A DNA stretch of 64,000 nt. Source: Peromyscus leucopus (taxonomy: Eukaryota > Chordata > Mammalia > Rodentia > Cricetidae). The first letter of the stretch is position 1, and every line of letters begins with the position of its first letter. The position numbers and the translations under genes are program-made. Below are positions 10,225 through 21,825 of the stretch, piece by piece. A model generated the notes under the pieces. That model made no database searches and was not told the DNA's origin. It worked only from the letters and a program-made list of their open reading frames with translations. The DNA lies in assembly GCF_004664715.2 (NCBI RefSeq), contig NC_051075.1, positions 31,454,504 through 31,518,503 of the forward strand, in the 5' to 3' direction.

Positions 10225-11283
10225 ACAAAAGTTATTGCCATTGCTCTTCATTACCAAAGAGAACTCAATAATAAGACCCTACTGCTGAAACATCATACAC
10301 GCTGGTCTCAAACTGTGGAAAATCAAGGTGGTATTGGCCAGGAAGCTTTTTCCCTACTGGCTAATTTTTATACATCTGGGAATCCTATGTAGGCTGATAG
10401 GGAGAGAAATTCATCATTTGCCTTGCCTACCTGTGATTCTGTGAACTGAAACAATGACCAGCATTGAAAGATATTCCCATGGGTGTAATAGTGATATGAA
10501 TATTACACAGGCAACCAACCACTTCCTGACTGGGTTTAAGATTTACTCCACAGGAGAAAACCAGTGCTTGAGAGCTCACAGATTGCCAGGTTGAACCTTC
10601 TCCATTTTTCAGCTATGTGGACACAGTATCAAACTGCCATCTAAATTTATGACTCTCTACTTAGTGATTAATGCAGCTTCAAGCCTCCCCAGAGAAGTTC
10701 CTTGGTGCAATAGACAATGATTAAGGCAGAGAATCTCATAACTGATCAGGGAATGTAAAATAAGTGTCAGTGGGATGTTCCACTGCAAATGGGAAGCTGG
10801 GTCACAACTCTTTTTTTACCTTATACAGACCATCATGAATGCAGGGAGAGCAGGGAAGTCTTACAGAGACTCTGGACACTGTGCTCATGAACTCACAGAA
10901 GTTGTGGTTGCCTGCACAAGAGCAGGTGAGTCAATACTCTAGAACGGATTGGGAAGGGGCTCACAAGCCCCACCCCTAACTCAGGGCTTTAAGACATTTG
11001 GTGTCTTTTGAAAAAAGGAAAAGTCAGGTATTTTTTTTTAAGGATATGGACCCTGTTAAGTCTACCATACTCCAGTGGATGGTCCCATAACCTTGAGTGT
11101 ATGAGCTACACAAATTGTAGTTGATGGGTTATTTAAAAGGTTAGGTACAATGCATTCAGTTGGGGGTGGGTGGTAGGTAGGTGGAAGTAGATATGGAAAG
11201 AATTAGGGGGAATAATTGGGAGTGACTATGATCAAACTCTAGTGTATTAAATTTTCAAAGAAATAAAATTAATTAAAAAATGG
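10225..11283 (+). mobile_element. L1 3' UTR (rodent, long form)
   Basis: The order of blocks is that of a common rodent L1 3' UTR. AACCAACCACTTCCTGACTG is followed by a TGCTCATGAACTCACAGAAG block, ACTCCAGTGGATGGTCCC, a G-rich stretch, and a terminal TATGATCAAA...AAATAAAATT. The piece at 50.7-51.1 kb is the upstream part of the same UTR type. No ORF2 portion is attached. Confidence 0.7.
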
Positions 11284-11410
11284 TTTTAAAAAAATTCAGT
11301 GCAATTCCATCAAAACATCAACAATGTTCTATTGGAACTGGAAACAATAATCCCAAGGCACATGAGAAAAACTGTAATGATAAAAAAAAAGAATGATCTT
11401 GAGTAAAAAG

Positions 11411-11565
11411 TAATCTTTTGTTTGTTTTTCAAGACTGGGTTTTCTCTGTGTAGCCCTGTCTATCTTGGAACTCACTCTGTGGACCAGGCTGGCCTAAACT
11501 CAGAGATTCACCTGCTTCTGCCTCCCACTTGCTGAGACTAAAGGCATGCACCACCACCACCTAAA
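11411..11565 (-). mobile_element. B1 SINE
   Basis: Reverse-complement B1, reading TTTTTCAAGACTGGGTTTTC...CTGAGACTAAAGGCATGCACC on the plus strand. A perfect 10-bp TSD GAGTAAAAAG flanks it (11401-11410 and 11566-11575). Confidence 0.93.
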
Positions 11566-11638
11566 GAGTAAAAAGCCATCTTAAATAAATACAACAAAAC
11601 TACAAGCATGCCCTCACCTGATCTCAAGTTATGTAATA

Positions 11639-12207
11639 TGATGACAGTTAGAGCCTTTATCCAGTAACTGATGGAAGGAGATGCAGAGATCCAAGGCCAG
11701 GCGCCAGGCTGAGCTCCGGGAATGCAAACAGTGAGAAAGAGGAGGGATTCTGTGGTCAGGGACTTTGAGATCATGGTGGGAAAACGTGCAGAGATGACCA
11801 GCCATACTAGTGGAAACCCATGAACTGTTGACTAATAGCTGTGGAACCCCCATAGGACTAGACTACGCCCTCTGAATATGGGAGATACTTGTTTAGCTCA
11901 ACTGTTTAGGGGACACCCAGGCAGGGGATCGGCATTCGTCCCTGGCACATGGGCAGGCATTTTGGAGCCCAGTGTCTAAGGTTTGACACCTTGCACAGTC
12001 TTGGTGTAGTGGGGAGGGGCTTGGACCTGCCTCAGCTGAGTGTGCCAAGATCTGCTGACTGCCCATGGGAGACCTTGATTTGGAAAATGTGGGGAAAGGG
12101 GGTGGCTTGGGAGGGACAGTTGGGGGGGTGGGAAGAGGGAAGAGGTGGGACCTGTGGGTGGTATGTAAAGTGAATAGAAAAATTCTTAATAAAAAAAATG
12201 AAAAAAA
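11639..12207 (+). mobile_element. 5'-truncated L1 (3' UTR only)
   Basis: The L1 3' UTR runs from about the GTAACTGATGGAAGG block to the G-rich tract and an A-rich tail. A 15-bp TSD with one mismatch flanks it (11624-11638 and 12208-12222, TCAAGTT[A/G]TGTAATA). The same 3' UTR type is complete in the L1 ending at 39710. Confidence 0.9.
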
Positions 12208-12244
12208 TCAAGTTGTGTAATAATACATTTGAATAAACATTGGC

Positions 12245-12517
12245 ATAATGCATTCATACAAATGTTTTCTTTTTTTTTTTGGTTTTTCGAGACAGGGTTT
12301 CTATAATGCATTCATACAAATGTTTTCTTTTCTTTTTTTTTTTTTTTTTTTTTTTGGTTTTTTGAGACAGGGTTTCTCTGTGTAGCTTTGCGCCTTTCCT
12401 GGGACTCACTTGGTAGCCCAGGCTGGCCTCGAACTCGCAGAGATCCGCCTGGTTCTGCCTCCCGAGTGCTGGGATTAAAGGCGTGCGCCACCACCGCCTG
12501 GCCACAAATGTTTTCTT
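12245..12517 (-). mobile_element. B1 SINE with 58-bp tandem duplication at its end
   Basis: A full B1 (about 12329-12503) lies on the minus strand with poly(T) on the left. The flank ACAAATGTTTTCTT recurs at 12504-12517 as the TSD. To the left, a 58-bp block made of the flank plus T tract plus the last 22 bp of B1 (12245-12302) is repeated directly by the sequence from 12303. The target-site string therefore occurs three times. Confidence 0.9.
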
Positions 12518-13584
12518 AAATATTAAGCACAAATGTTTGCAGAATCATAGTCCTAGAGGAAATGATATTATTTCATTTTGGTGTTTACTTCTATCTTGCT
12601 TGGAAATTTCAGAGGTACCCATGAGCCAAAATAGGAAGAGAGAGAGAAAAAAAAAAAAAAAAAAAAAAAACGAAACTAAACTCTTTCTCCCCATTCATTC
12701 TTGGGTAACAGGAACTTCCAGTTGACAGGGAGAATTTGTTCAGTACTCATGCAGAAGAACTTCCAACTCAACAGCCCAGACTTGTTTTAACTCAGTTTCA
12801 CACATCAGTCAGCTGTGGGGTCTTTGAAAAGTGGCTGATACTTATTCAACATTATTTCCATCGCTTTGCAGCAGGTGAGACTGACCTCCTAAAATTATAT
12901 TAAAACCTATATACCATAAAATCCCATGTGCCGAGCACAGGGCCTGCCAAGTCTAGCCAAAAGAAGGAAAGAAACTTTTGAATTCTCTGGCTTTTCAAAT
13001 GCTCCATGGGAATGCAACCCTCAAGCCAGAACAGAAGTATTAGACTGCTCTGGCAAAAACTCTTCTGAGCTGGTGTTCTGCAAAATAATTGCCAGCTCTG
13101 TATATTTACCTTTCCATCTTGTTAAGCACTGGACTGTTACACATCTGCAGGCTATTTCAGGAATTAGAAACCTCACTCCTTATCTCAAGTGTCAGTGTCC
13201 AAAACACTCACCAGGGGCAAACATACCCCCGCCCACACTGATATAAATAACACCACCAAGAAATCGACTCATTCCTTGCGAGTGAAGTGCATTCTGGTTT
13301 AATGTCCTCTGAAGTCTATTAGTCTTCGTAAGCCCATCAGGAAGTGTTCAAGTCAAAGAAGACATTTTTTCAAGTCACTTTCCTGGAAAGAACAAGTGTT
13401 CATGTTACACTTGGAGTTAAGTACTAATAATAGGCTCGCCATTCAAACTGCATGAAACACACAGTTCAATACAATAAGCTGGAGGAACAAGCCTTGTCTA
13501 CATAACCAGTATATGCTACCACATAGTGATTAAATCAATAAGATTTTTTTCTTTAAATTAAAGATATTAAATTCACTCCATTAA
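12518..13584. other. Unassigned, with poly(A) tract
   Basis: Includes an A run at about 12647-12670. A 106-codon plus-strand frame (12926-13246) shows no recognisable domain, and I treat it as chance. The block from 13260 to 13500 is non-repetitive by eye. Confidence 0.45.
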
Positions 13585-13589
13585 AAATA

Positions 13590-13780
13590 AAAGGCCAGGG
13601 TGAGTGAGACTGCTCAGCAGGAAATTTCCTTATTTCCAGTCTCTAGGACCCAAATGCTAGAAGGTGAGAACCAACTCATACAAGTTGTCCACTAACTTAC
13701 ACACGTGATAACCATAATATACATGAGCATGTCCACATACATACAAGTACAAATAAATAATGTAATAAAAATAAACTAAA
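13590..13780 (+). mobile_element. tRNA-derived SINE (B2/B3-like)
   Basis: GAACCAACTCATACAAGTTGT, ACCCAAATGCTAGAAGGTGAG and a terminal (CATA)-rich AAATAAATAATGTAATAAAA tail match rodent tRNA-derived SINE order. Confidence 0.7.
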
Positions 13781-13784
13781 CTGG

Positions 13785-14120
13785 AATAGACCCCCTGCAT
13801 ACAGGAGACAGTTGTGTAGCTGGGTCTGTTTAAGGCACCCCTGGTAGTGTGATCAGGATCTAGCCCTAGTGCATGAGTCAGCTTCTGGATCCCACTACCT
13901 ATGGTTAGACACCTTCCTCATTCCTGATAAAGTGGGGAGGGGCTTGGTTCTGCCTCAAGTGAATGAACCATTTAACTGTCCCCTCCATGGGAGAACTTAC
14001 CCTGTTGGAGGATGGGATAAGGAGTGAGGGAAGGGAGATGAGGGAAAGTGGGAGGAGGGATGAGAGGGGGATCTGTGGTTGGTATGTAAAATGAATAAAA
14101 GAAAGAAAAAAAAACTAAAA
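13785..14120 (+). mobile_element. 5'-truncated L1 3' end
   Basis: Same 3' UTR type as 11639-12207: GGGGCTTGGTTCTGCCTCAA, a G-rich run, then TGTGGTTGGTATGTAAAATG and a poly(A). AACTAAA occurs at both sides, a weak TSD candidate. Confidence 0.85.
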
Positions 14121-15285
14121 TTCTTAAAACCCAGCTAAAAATCTTTCTTAATCATAAACATTTGTCAAGGTATAACATCATTTGGAAAATGTATGTGGTA
14201 GAAGCTAATGATTTTAATAGGATTATAATAAGACTGATTCATATAATAGACCTAGTATTATTAAATAAATGCAAATATAGACTATGATTATGGTTTTTTA
14301 ATAAGTTTCAAAGCACTAACATACAACAGTAAGAATTAGACACAGATCAAGAGGAGCAAAGGGTTGTCCCCTCAGTAAACAAATGTTCAAATACTTAACC
14401 ATCATGCATTTTTAAACTCATTTTCTCTCTAATAAGTTTACTCAGTTCTGCATGACTAATTCTTGTTTTGTCTTATTTGGCAAGGTATTGCTTGGAATGA
14501 TCATACCTGGTTTTTAAAATAAGATAGAAATACTGACTATAAGAAATAAATTTTTAGCTTCTTAAGGAGCATAAAATTATGCCACCTGTGTGCCTTCCCC
14601 AAATAGTCATTAAAAAGGAAAGAACAAAGTTAGTACCAAAGACATAAAGTTATTCTAAGCAGAGAAACTTTTCCTACCTGGGCAGAGTACTCACTCCTTA
14701 AAAGTTGTTGAATATTCCAAAGTCAATTCATCTCTTTAACAAAGGAACACACACACACACACACACACCCCAGATTCCAAGCTTGTAACAAAAATGAGTA
14801 ACAATCTCACAAGACATCTTTTAAATAAATACGTCCAAATAACCAGCCTGTCAATATTTCAACATGCTTCCTTGCTTCTCTTCAGTTTTATCATTTACAC
14901 ATATTTCAATTAAAAGACATCAAGTTCACTCTACTTCAAAACTTTTACCATTTTCTGTATTTCCAAAATATGGTCTTTTTATCTAGCTTTTAGGTATAAG
15001 CATATGCTTACATTTATAATATTAATTTGCTATTTCTCATAATATAAAACACTGCCTTCCTGATTAAAGCACACTCAGTCTTTGACAGGCAGTAACATTT
15101 ACTTAATAACACCGATTCTGTAACATTCTCAGTCATATGAGTTGCAATTGCAACTAAAATCATTTTTTCTGTTCCACATAAATATAAGGAGAAGTGAAAG
15201 ATGAGTAATTGTGCCTGTCATATGTAGAACGACACAGCACACAAACATACACTTATCTATTTACAAGAGCAAAGGATTCAGCATG
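14121..15285. other. Unassigned sequence with (CA)n
   Basis: AT-rich, with a (CA)11 tract at about 14747-14768. No coding evidence, and I recognise no repeat. Confidence 0.5.
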
Positions 15286-15289
15286 ACTA

Positions 15290-15775
15290 CTGTACTGATT
15301 TTCTACCACTCACTACAAATTGCCATGATCTTTGCCAACTTAAAAATAACACAAATTTATTATCTTTCGGTTTCCTTCAACTGGGATTCTGGCCACCCCT
15401 ACAGACTTTTTTTTTTTTTTTTTTTTGAAATTTTTTTTATTAGTTCTTTTGACAATTTCTGATTTTGTGCAATGTGCACAGCCACTTCCCTCCTCTTCCC
15501 TGATCCACCCACTCAGTGAGTGTCCTTCTGCTTTCAACACTTCAAGTCTAATTTGTGTTGCCCAAGTATTCTGGAATGTGTGGTCCTCCACTGGCGTGTG
15601 GTCAGCTTACCACAGACAATCCTATCAGAGATTGGAGACATCCTTGTCTTTAAGCCAACTGTTGGTAAAACTAAGTTCATTGTGATTGCAGGATTGAAGA
15701 TCCATTTCTTTCCTGACCACTGCTGAAAACCTTTGTTCACTTGCAGTTTGTTTTCAGCTCTTACCGATCTGCTCA
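15290..15775 (-). mobile_element. Old repeat split by an L1 3' end
   Basis: A poly(T) at about 15408-15426 leads into an inverted rodent L1 tail up to about 15620 (TTTTATTAGTTCTTTTGACA, TCTAATTTGTGTTGCCCA). The left side, with AACACAAATTTATTATCTT, resembles an ancient mammalian interspersed repeat; the sequence after 15620 may be its continuation. The L1 part is secure, the host repeat is not. Confidence 0.6.
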
Positions 15776-17059
15776 TTAAAACACTGCTTTTATTTCTTCA
15801 GTGTTAGAAGAAAAATTTTCTTTATCTCTCGGATATGATGAAACATCATGCAATGTAAGGTAATTATAGCAGTGGCAAGTTTATTTACTCACAAGTATCT
15901 TTGAACTTGAGGTAGAACTATTAAAGTTTGTAACCATTAGGGATCATATCAGAATTATTTTTTTTCACACATACTAATGCTATCAAAAATACGTATATGA
16001 TTTTAAATCTATGTCAAGTGTCGAATATTAAACAGATGCCCATCTATGAGAACGTTTATTCTACAGATGAAATATTCAGAGATAAGCACTGTTGTACTGC
16101 CCATCTAGTAAATTAGAAGGTATGAAATGGTCAGTAGCGTGTACAGCATGGAAAAACTAGGCAGAAGGATAATTGACATCATGTGCAAGGCAGAATGGGT
16201 TGGTGTATACTTTTGTTATGTTATTTACAATGTCATACAATTTAAAGCCTGTGACTTGTTTATTTCTCGAATATTCAGGTAATACTTTTAAGCCAAAAAA
16301 ATGAAACTACAATTGAGATGGTAGGATATTGTGCAGGGAGTTTAGAAAAACTTGACAAGACACTTCATAAAAAAAGGTAATTTAACTATGAAATATTTTA
16401 AATACATCATTTAATTTCACAAGCATATTTTCAAAATGTTCTGTATGAAAGCTTCCCCTCTGTAATTCATAGTGCACTTGAACTATCAATAACTAAAGGA
16501 CTTGTTTTTCCAGTTTCTATGCCCTTCATGTACTATCATTCATTCCCTGACCATTCAGAAAAGGGACTTCCTTAACATTAAGAAACTTTATGGTCTACTG
16601 TGATACATCTTAGAAAATATTTCATACGGATATGAGTACTACTAGGAATAAAACACCTTCCATACAGATGAAATCACCAAGATCTCAGAGACCTTTCAAC
16701 TTGATGCAGTTTTACTACCATATTGAGAGATGAAACAAAACACAGGTACATAAAGATGGGAAAAGAGCTCCGGTGGGTCAAACAAATGAATATAAACTGC
16801 CATAAGCAAGCAGACCTCCAAGAAAGGACAACTTTTTACTCCAATTAAAATATACTCCTTGCATCTGCCTTCCCTGGGTTAGAAAGGATCCTTAGGGTTT
16901 CTGTTTTTCTTGCAATTTTCTTTGAGATATCAAAATCCCTGATGCATGAAATGTTTTAAACAAATAAAATAATAATAGATGCCTGAAAATTTCTTCTTTG
17001 ATCTCATGTTTTGAAGCTTTCACATTGAAACAATAGAACACAAGCATGTTGGTCATCTT
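15776..17059. other. Unassigned, possible MIR trace
   Basis: Non-coding. Around 16035-16140 a weak MIR-like string (CTACAGATGAAATATTCAGAGA) is visible. Nothing else is recognised. Confidence 0.4.
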
Positions 17060-17420
17060 TTAATCACTGACAAAAGACCTAATAAAAGTAACTATAAAGG
17101 AACAAAGTCTTGTTTGGATTCACAGAGATCCCAGCCTGGAATTGGCTGGCTTCCCCATTTTGAGGTCTTTTTGAGGTATTTTATCACGGGTGGTCATTAG
17201 TAGAGGGTGAAGAAAAGCAATTCACCTTTTCATGGCTAGGAAGCAGAGAGTAGGTGATCTGACCAGGGTCAGATCCTTGTACCCTCCTCATGAGCATACC
17301 CCACTGATCTACCTCTTTCCAGAATGCCCCAATTCTTAAAGGTACCATATCCTCCCAATAGCACCACAGCTGGCCACTAAAAGTTGAGCCTATGAGAATT
17401 TAGATTTTAAGATACAAACA
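17060..17420. mobile_element. Ancient interspersed repeat, family uncertain
   Basis: CATGGCTAGGAAGCAGAGAG, the CCCACTGATCTACCTC block and CCCAATAGCACCACAGCTGG follow the order of an old mammalian repeat I recognise but cannot name reliably. Confidence 0.5.
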
Positions 17421-17910
17421 ATAACATGAATACACTATGAGAAATTGAAAACCTGGGCAGATATTCAACCTGGACCAAGACATACAATGATCTGATTACA
17501 CAAAAATGATTATTATCTGAATTCTACTGCAAAAGAATTCTGTATATTTTAGGCTTCTATTTTAGAACGTAATAAACAGAATATGCTAGCCTTAGACATC
17601 TTTCAAAAATTTTCATTGACAAAATAGAGTCTTCTCAACATTTTTGAGCTTTAAAATATTTAAAACAAATGGACAGATCCCCATATAAGAGATCGCTGAA
17701 AGAGGCAATTTTCTCAACTCAGGGAAGACTCAGGGAAGGCTGGGGATTTAAAAGTACACTATCATTGTGAAGAATGTCATGATTAATGAGAGAGCAGATA
17801 CAAAAGCACAGATGAAAGAAAGAATAAAACTTATCCTAAAAATACAATTTAAAAATCCAACTGATTCATGAATTTCACAAAAATTAATGTGTTTCTTCTA
17901 GAAAAAAAAT

Positions 17911-18205
17911 TGTCAGGCTGAGGTGGTCAGTGGAAAATTGTATGCTGCAGAGTCAGGAGGTTCTGAGTTCAGAACCCCAGCAGCACATTGAAAACATCTA
18001 GGTGCTGTATTGTATGTGTAACCCCAATGTTGGGGACACTGATTCAGAAGATTTCAAGGAGTTCAGTGTCCAGCCAGTCTAGCTAATGGATGTGATCCAG
18101 GTTCAGTGAGGGATTGTATCTCAAAAACTAATTGAGAAGAGATTAGGGAGAACACATGACACTGACCTCAGGTTTGTTTTAATAAAAGTGCCAGAGCACC
18201 TACAG
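17911..18205 (+). mobile_element. B4-like SINE (tRNA/7SL composite)
   Basis: TTCTGAGTTCAGAACCCCAGCA, then CCAGCCAGTCTAGCTAATGG, CAGTGAGGGATTGTATCTCA and CATGACACTGACCTCAGG fit the rodent ID-B1 composite SINE order, ending in a CA-rich tail. Confidence 0.7.
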
Positions 18206-18207
18206 CG

Positions 18208-18208
<1 letters not shown>

Positions 18209-18261
<53 letters not shown>

Positions 18262-18304
18262 CACACGCACACACGCACATGCCACACACATAATCCACAC
18301 ACTC

Positions 18305-18352
<48 letters not shown>
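18209..18352. repeat. (CA)n microsatellite, two tracts
   Basis: Two long CA runs (about 18210-18257 and 18308-18352) separated by an interrupted CA-rich spacer. The block forms the tail of the preceding SINE. Confidence 0.97.
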
Positions 18353-18353
<1 letters not shown>

Positions 18354-18700
18354 CTGGTGTGCTAATAAAAAGCAAAGTACAAATAGAAAATGAAAGCAAA
18401 TACTTCCAAATGCCTAATCTGATGAAATATTGTTTTGTTTTTGTTTTTGTTTGTTTGTTGAGTGGGTTTTTTTGTTTGTTTGATTGATTTTTTCTTCAGA
18501 AATCTCACAATCAAAACACCTTTTCAAAGAGGCAGAATATTTAATCTACTACCTGACAAAAGATGGTCAATGGATGGGAAATGGGATCAATATATAAATT
18601 CAGAAATCCTTAATCATTAAGAAAATGCCATGCACCTCTGAAGACAAGTGGAAAGCTGACTTAATAATAATATGTTTGGATATTAAGCAGATAAGGGGAG
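18353..18700. other. Unassigned, TTTG-rich tract
   Basis: A TTTG-rich low-complexity stretch spans about 18428-18490. The remainder is unrecognised. Confidence 0.5.
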
Positions 18701-19049
18701 TGTGGTTAATGTTGATTGCCAGCTTGATGGGATTTAGGATCACAGAGGAAACAAACCTCTGGCATGCCTATGAGGAATTATCTGCATTAGATTAATTAAA
18801 GTGGGAGGCTCACCCTAAATATGCAGGGGTTGTAGGCTGAATATAAAGGAGAAAGCAAGCTGAGGACAAGCATTCATAGTTCTCCCCTTCCTGATGATGA
18901 ATGTAATGTGACCAACTGCCTCAAGCTCCTTTTCCATGACTCAGCCACCATGATGGAACTTCTCTACAAGCTGAGATCCAAAATAAAACCTTTTTCTCCT
19001 ATGTTGATTTTGTCAATGTTTATAAACAATATGACAAAGCAATAATATA
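18701..19049 (+). mobile_element. Old rodent repeat, near full length
   Basis: It begins GTGTGGTTAATGTTGATTGC and contains AAAGCAAGCTGAGGACAAGC and CTCAGCCACCATGATGGAAC. It ends with CCAAAATAAAACC...CAATATGACAAAGCAATAAT. This is the same superfamily as 1035-1300 and 36823-37195. Confidence 0.65.
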
Positions 19050-19304
19050 AATGTGCATTTACTTACACATGTACATTCTTCCCTTGACAAATATCTCTCC
19101 AGTCTTACTGCCTCTAACAATCCAAAACCCCTATTACAACTCCCTTAATCCCTGCTCCTATGAGAACAGCACTTTTGGATTCTTCTTGGAAGTGGTACAT
19201 GATATTGATCTTTCAGGGCATGGCTTATTTTCCATAATATAACACCTTTCATCCATGCTGTAGGTTTCCATCCAGGGTTTCCTTAAGATATCGATTTATT
19301 TCCT

Positions 19305-19490
19305 TTTTAAAATAATTGCTATTTTATTTTATTTATATGTATGTTTATATGTACATCCACATGAAGGTGCCCATGGAAGCCAGAAGACTCCATGTGTGCT
19401 TCCCTATGTAAGTACTGGGACTCAAACTTTGGTCTTCTGTAAAAGCAAGATGTGCTCTTACTCCCTGAGTCATATCTCTAGCTTCTAATT
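19305..19490 (-). mobile_element. tRNA-derived SINE (B3/B2-like)
   Basis: On the minus strand a B-box-like tRNA part (ATGACTCAGGGAGTAAGAGC) is followed by GAGTCCCAGTAC; the plus strand starts with a TTTTATTTATATG tail. Confidence 0.75.
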
Positions 19491-19529
19491 TCTGTTCTAT
19501 ATATCATTGAACGACACTATTTGATCATA

Positions 19530-19660
19530 CAGCACCGGCATTAAGGAACAGAACAGAAGGAAAAGCCCTGAAAGAAATCCATAAATTTATAGAGATTCAG
19601 AAATTCCTCCAAAATATGTATTGAGGAAAGAATAGTCCTATCAATTTTAAATGGAGATAA
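19530..19660 (+). mobile_element. L1 ORF2 fragment
   Basis: CACCGGCATTAAGGAACAG and GAAAGAAATCCATAAATTTA follow the L1 ORF2 segment just upstream of the one that begins the 20.27-kb L1. It may be a detached part of the same or another old copy. Confidence 0.55.
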
Positions 19661-19839
19661 ACTGATGTTATGGTTTTTCTTTTATTTAAAAGTATTTCTC
19701 ATTAAAGAAAGAAGATTATGTATTACCCATTCAATTTTGCTTGATATACTGAACTATTTGACAGGTAGTTTGAACTTAAATGCTATCCATGGAATAAGAC
19801 TTTTGCTTGAAAGAGTTTGTTTTGCGTTTATGGGTGAAT

Positions 19840-20015
19840 TTACTTACATGCATGTCTGTGCAACACGTGCCTGTCTGGTGTCCACAGGGATCAGAAGATG
19901 GTGTCATGTTCCTGGTAACTGGAGTTACAGATGTTTGTGAACTGCAATGTGAATCCTGGAATCAACCCACTGTGTCCTCTGCAAGAGCAGCCTGTGCTCT
20001 CAGCAACCCCCTGAA
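19840..20015 (-). mobile_element. tRNA-derived SINE (B3-like)
   Basis: GGAGTTACAGATGTTTGTGA, GTCCTCTGCAAGAGCAGCC and TGCTCTCAGCAACCCCCTGA are the inverted B3 body, with a TGCATGTCTGTG tail side at the left. Confidence 0.82.
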
Positions 20016-20668
20016 AAATGAGCTAATTATTGTTTCTTGGTTTTGTTTTTGTGTTTATGAGCTAATATGGCTTGTATGTAATCTTATTTATTCTCATCAG
20101 TGTCTAAAACATGATTTAAGAAATGACAGCGGTGTGTTTTGGAGGTTCTAGCAAGGGAGCACAGCTACTCATATAATCTTGATCGAAGATCATCCCTCTC
20201 TTCAGGAAACTTGTCCTCTTTGACCAAGCATGCAGCTTCTGGAGTGATGACATGCAGTGGTGAGGGAGAACTGAGTAAATACACACATCCATGGATGCCT
20301 GATTTTTGACAAAGAAGTCAAAATTATACAATGGAAAAAAGAAAGCATCTTTAACAAATAGTGCTGGTATAACTGGATTTCCGCGTGTAGACAAATGCAA
20401 ATACGTCCATATTTATCACCCTGCACAAAATTCAAGTCCAAATGGATCAAAAACCTCAACATAAAGTCAGATGCACTGAACCTTATAGAAGAGTACTGGG
20501 GACTAGCCTTGAATGCATAGGAGACAACTTCCTGAAAAGAATATCAATGACACAGACACTAAGATCTACAATGAATAAATGGAATCTAACGAAACTGAAG
20601 AGCTTCTGTAAGGTAAAGGACACTGTCAATAGGACAAAACAGCAGCCCACAGAATGGTAAAAGATCCT

Positions 20669-21129
20669 TGTAGACAAATTTCTAAACAGTCTTATTAAAT
20701 AAGAAACACAGAGCCAAATACAGGGGTGCAAGCAGTGGAGATCAGAGCAATAGCCGCCAACTAACCTTAGCTCACCAAGTCACCATATCTTCCCGAGAGA
20801 CTCTTCCTATCTAATCTGTGCCTTTATTGCCTTCCTGTTCTGCCTTCTCATTGGCTCTAAGGCCAGCCACATCACTTCCTCATTACTGCCTGTCTATACA
20901 GACCTCCAGGTCTCTATGTTTGGTACTAGGATTAAAGGCATGTGTCACCATGCTTGGCAGTGTCCTTGAACACACAGACCCTGTCTGCCATGTGATTGGA
21001 TTAAGGGTGTGTGCTACCACCACGTGATTTCTGTTCATGGCTGGTTATGACCTCTGATCTCCAGGCAAACTTTATTTATTAATATACAAATAAAATATCA
21101 CATTTCAGTACAAATAAAATATCACCACA
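20669..21129 (-). mobile_element. Solo LTR inside L1
   Basis: The LTR starts TGTAGA and ends ACCACA (plus strand). It is flanked by GATCCT (20663-20668) and GATCTT (21130-21135), a 6-bp TSD with one change; both match the L1 sequence expected at that point. It contains AATAAATAAAG on the minus strand and a B1-like GATTAAAGGCATGTGTCACC on the plus strand. The TSD length suggests class II. Confidence 0.85.
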
Positions 21130-21421
21130 GATCTTCACCAGCTCCACATCTGACAAAGGGATGAATTCAAAAATATATAAAGAAGTAAAAAACTAGACAT
21201 CAACAAACCAGATAATTCTATTAAAAATGAAGTACATATTTAAATAAAGAATTCTCAAGAGTATAATCTCAAATGACTAAGAAATACTTAAAGAAATCTT
21301 CACTATATTTAGCCATCAGTGAAATGACTCTGAGAGTATGTCTTACATCTGTCTGAATGGCTAAGATCAAAAACACAAGTGACAGCTCATGTTGGAGAGG
21401 ATGTAAAGCAAGGAAGGGGGA

Positions 21422-21825
21422 TGTAGCTGAAAGTTTTCCTGTTTCTGCCTGGCTCCCAAGCCCTGAGGTCAGGACAAATCTCTTTCACCTGCTGATCCCC
21501 CAAGTAAACACACAGAGGCTTATATTAATTCTAACTGCTTGGCCATGGTTCAAGCCTTTTTCTAGTTAGCTCTTATATCTTAAATTAGCCCATAACTATT
21601 AATCTATGTATTGCCACATGTTCCATGGCTTTACCTGTGTGCCATTACATGTTGTTCCTAGGGCAGCTTGCTGGCATCTCCTGACTCAGCCTTCCCTTCC
21701 CAGAATTCTCCTTGTCTGCTTATCCTGCCTATAGTTCCTGCCTGGCTACTGGCCATTAGCATTTTATTTACCAACCAATTAGAACAACACATATTCACAG
21801 AATACAGAAAGACATTCCCCCATCA
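21422..21825 (-). mobile_element. Second solo LTR inside the same L1
   Basis: It starts TGTAGCTGAAAG and ends near CATTCCCCCATCA. It shares AAACACACAGAGGCTTATAT and CTTAAATTAGCCCATAACTA with the LTR at 57716-58115, so both belong to one family. L1 text continues directly on both sides. The TSD cannot be fixed because the site is a G run. Confidence 0.8.

Noticed and set aside
13260..13500. Possible exon or enhancer in unique DNA
   Set aside because: No open frame with splice signals and no motif stronger than background; conservation cannot be judged.
18121..18487. 92- and 99-codon frames over the CA tracts
   Set aside because: They translate a dinucleotide repeat (Val-Cys / Thr-His runs) and have no other content.
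19807..20151. 114-codon plus-strand frame
   Set aside because: Overlaps an inverted B3-type SINE; composition follows the SINE.
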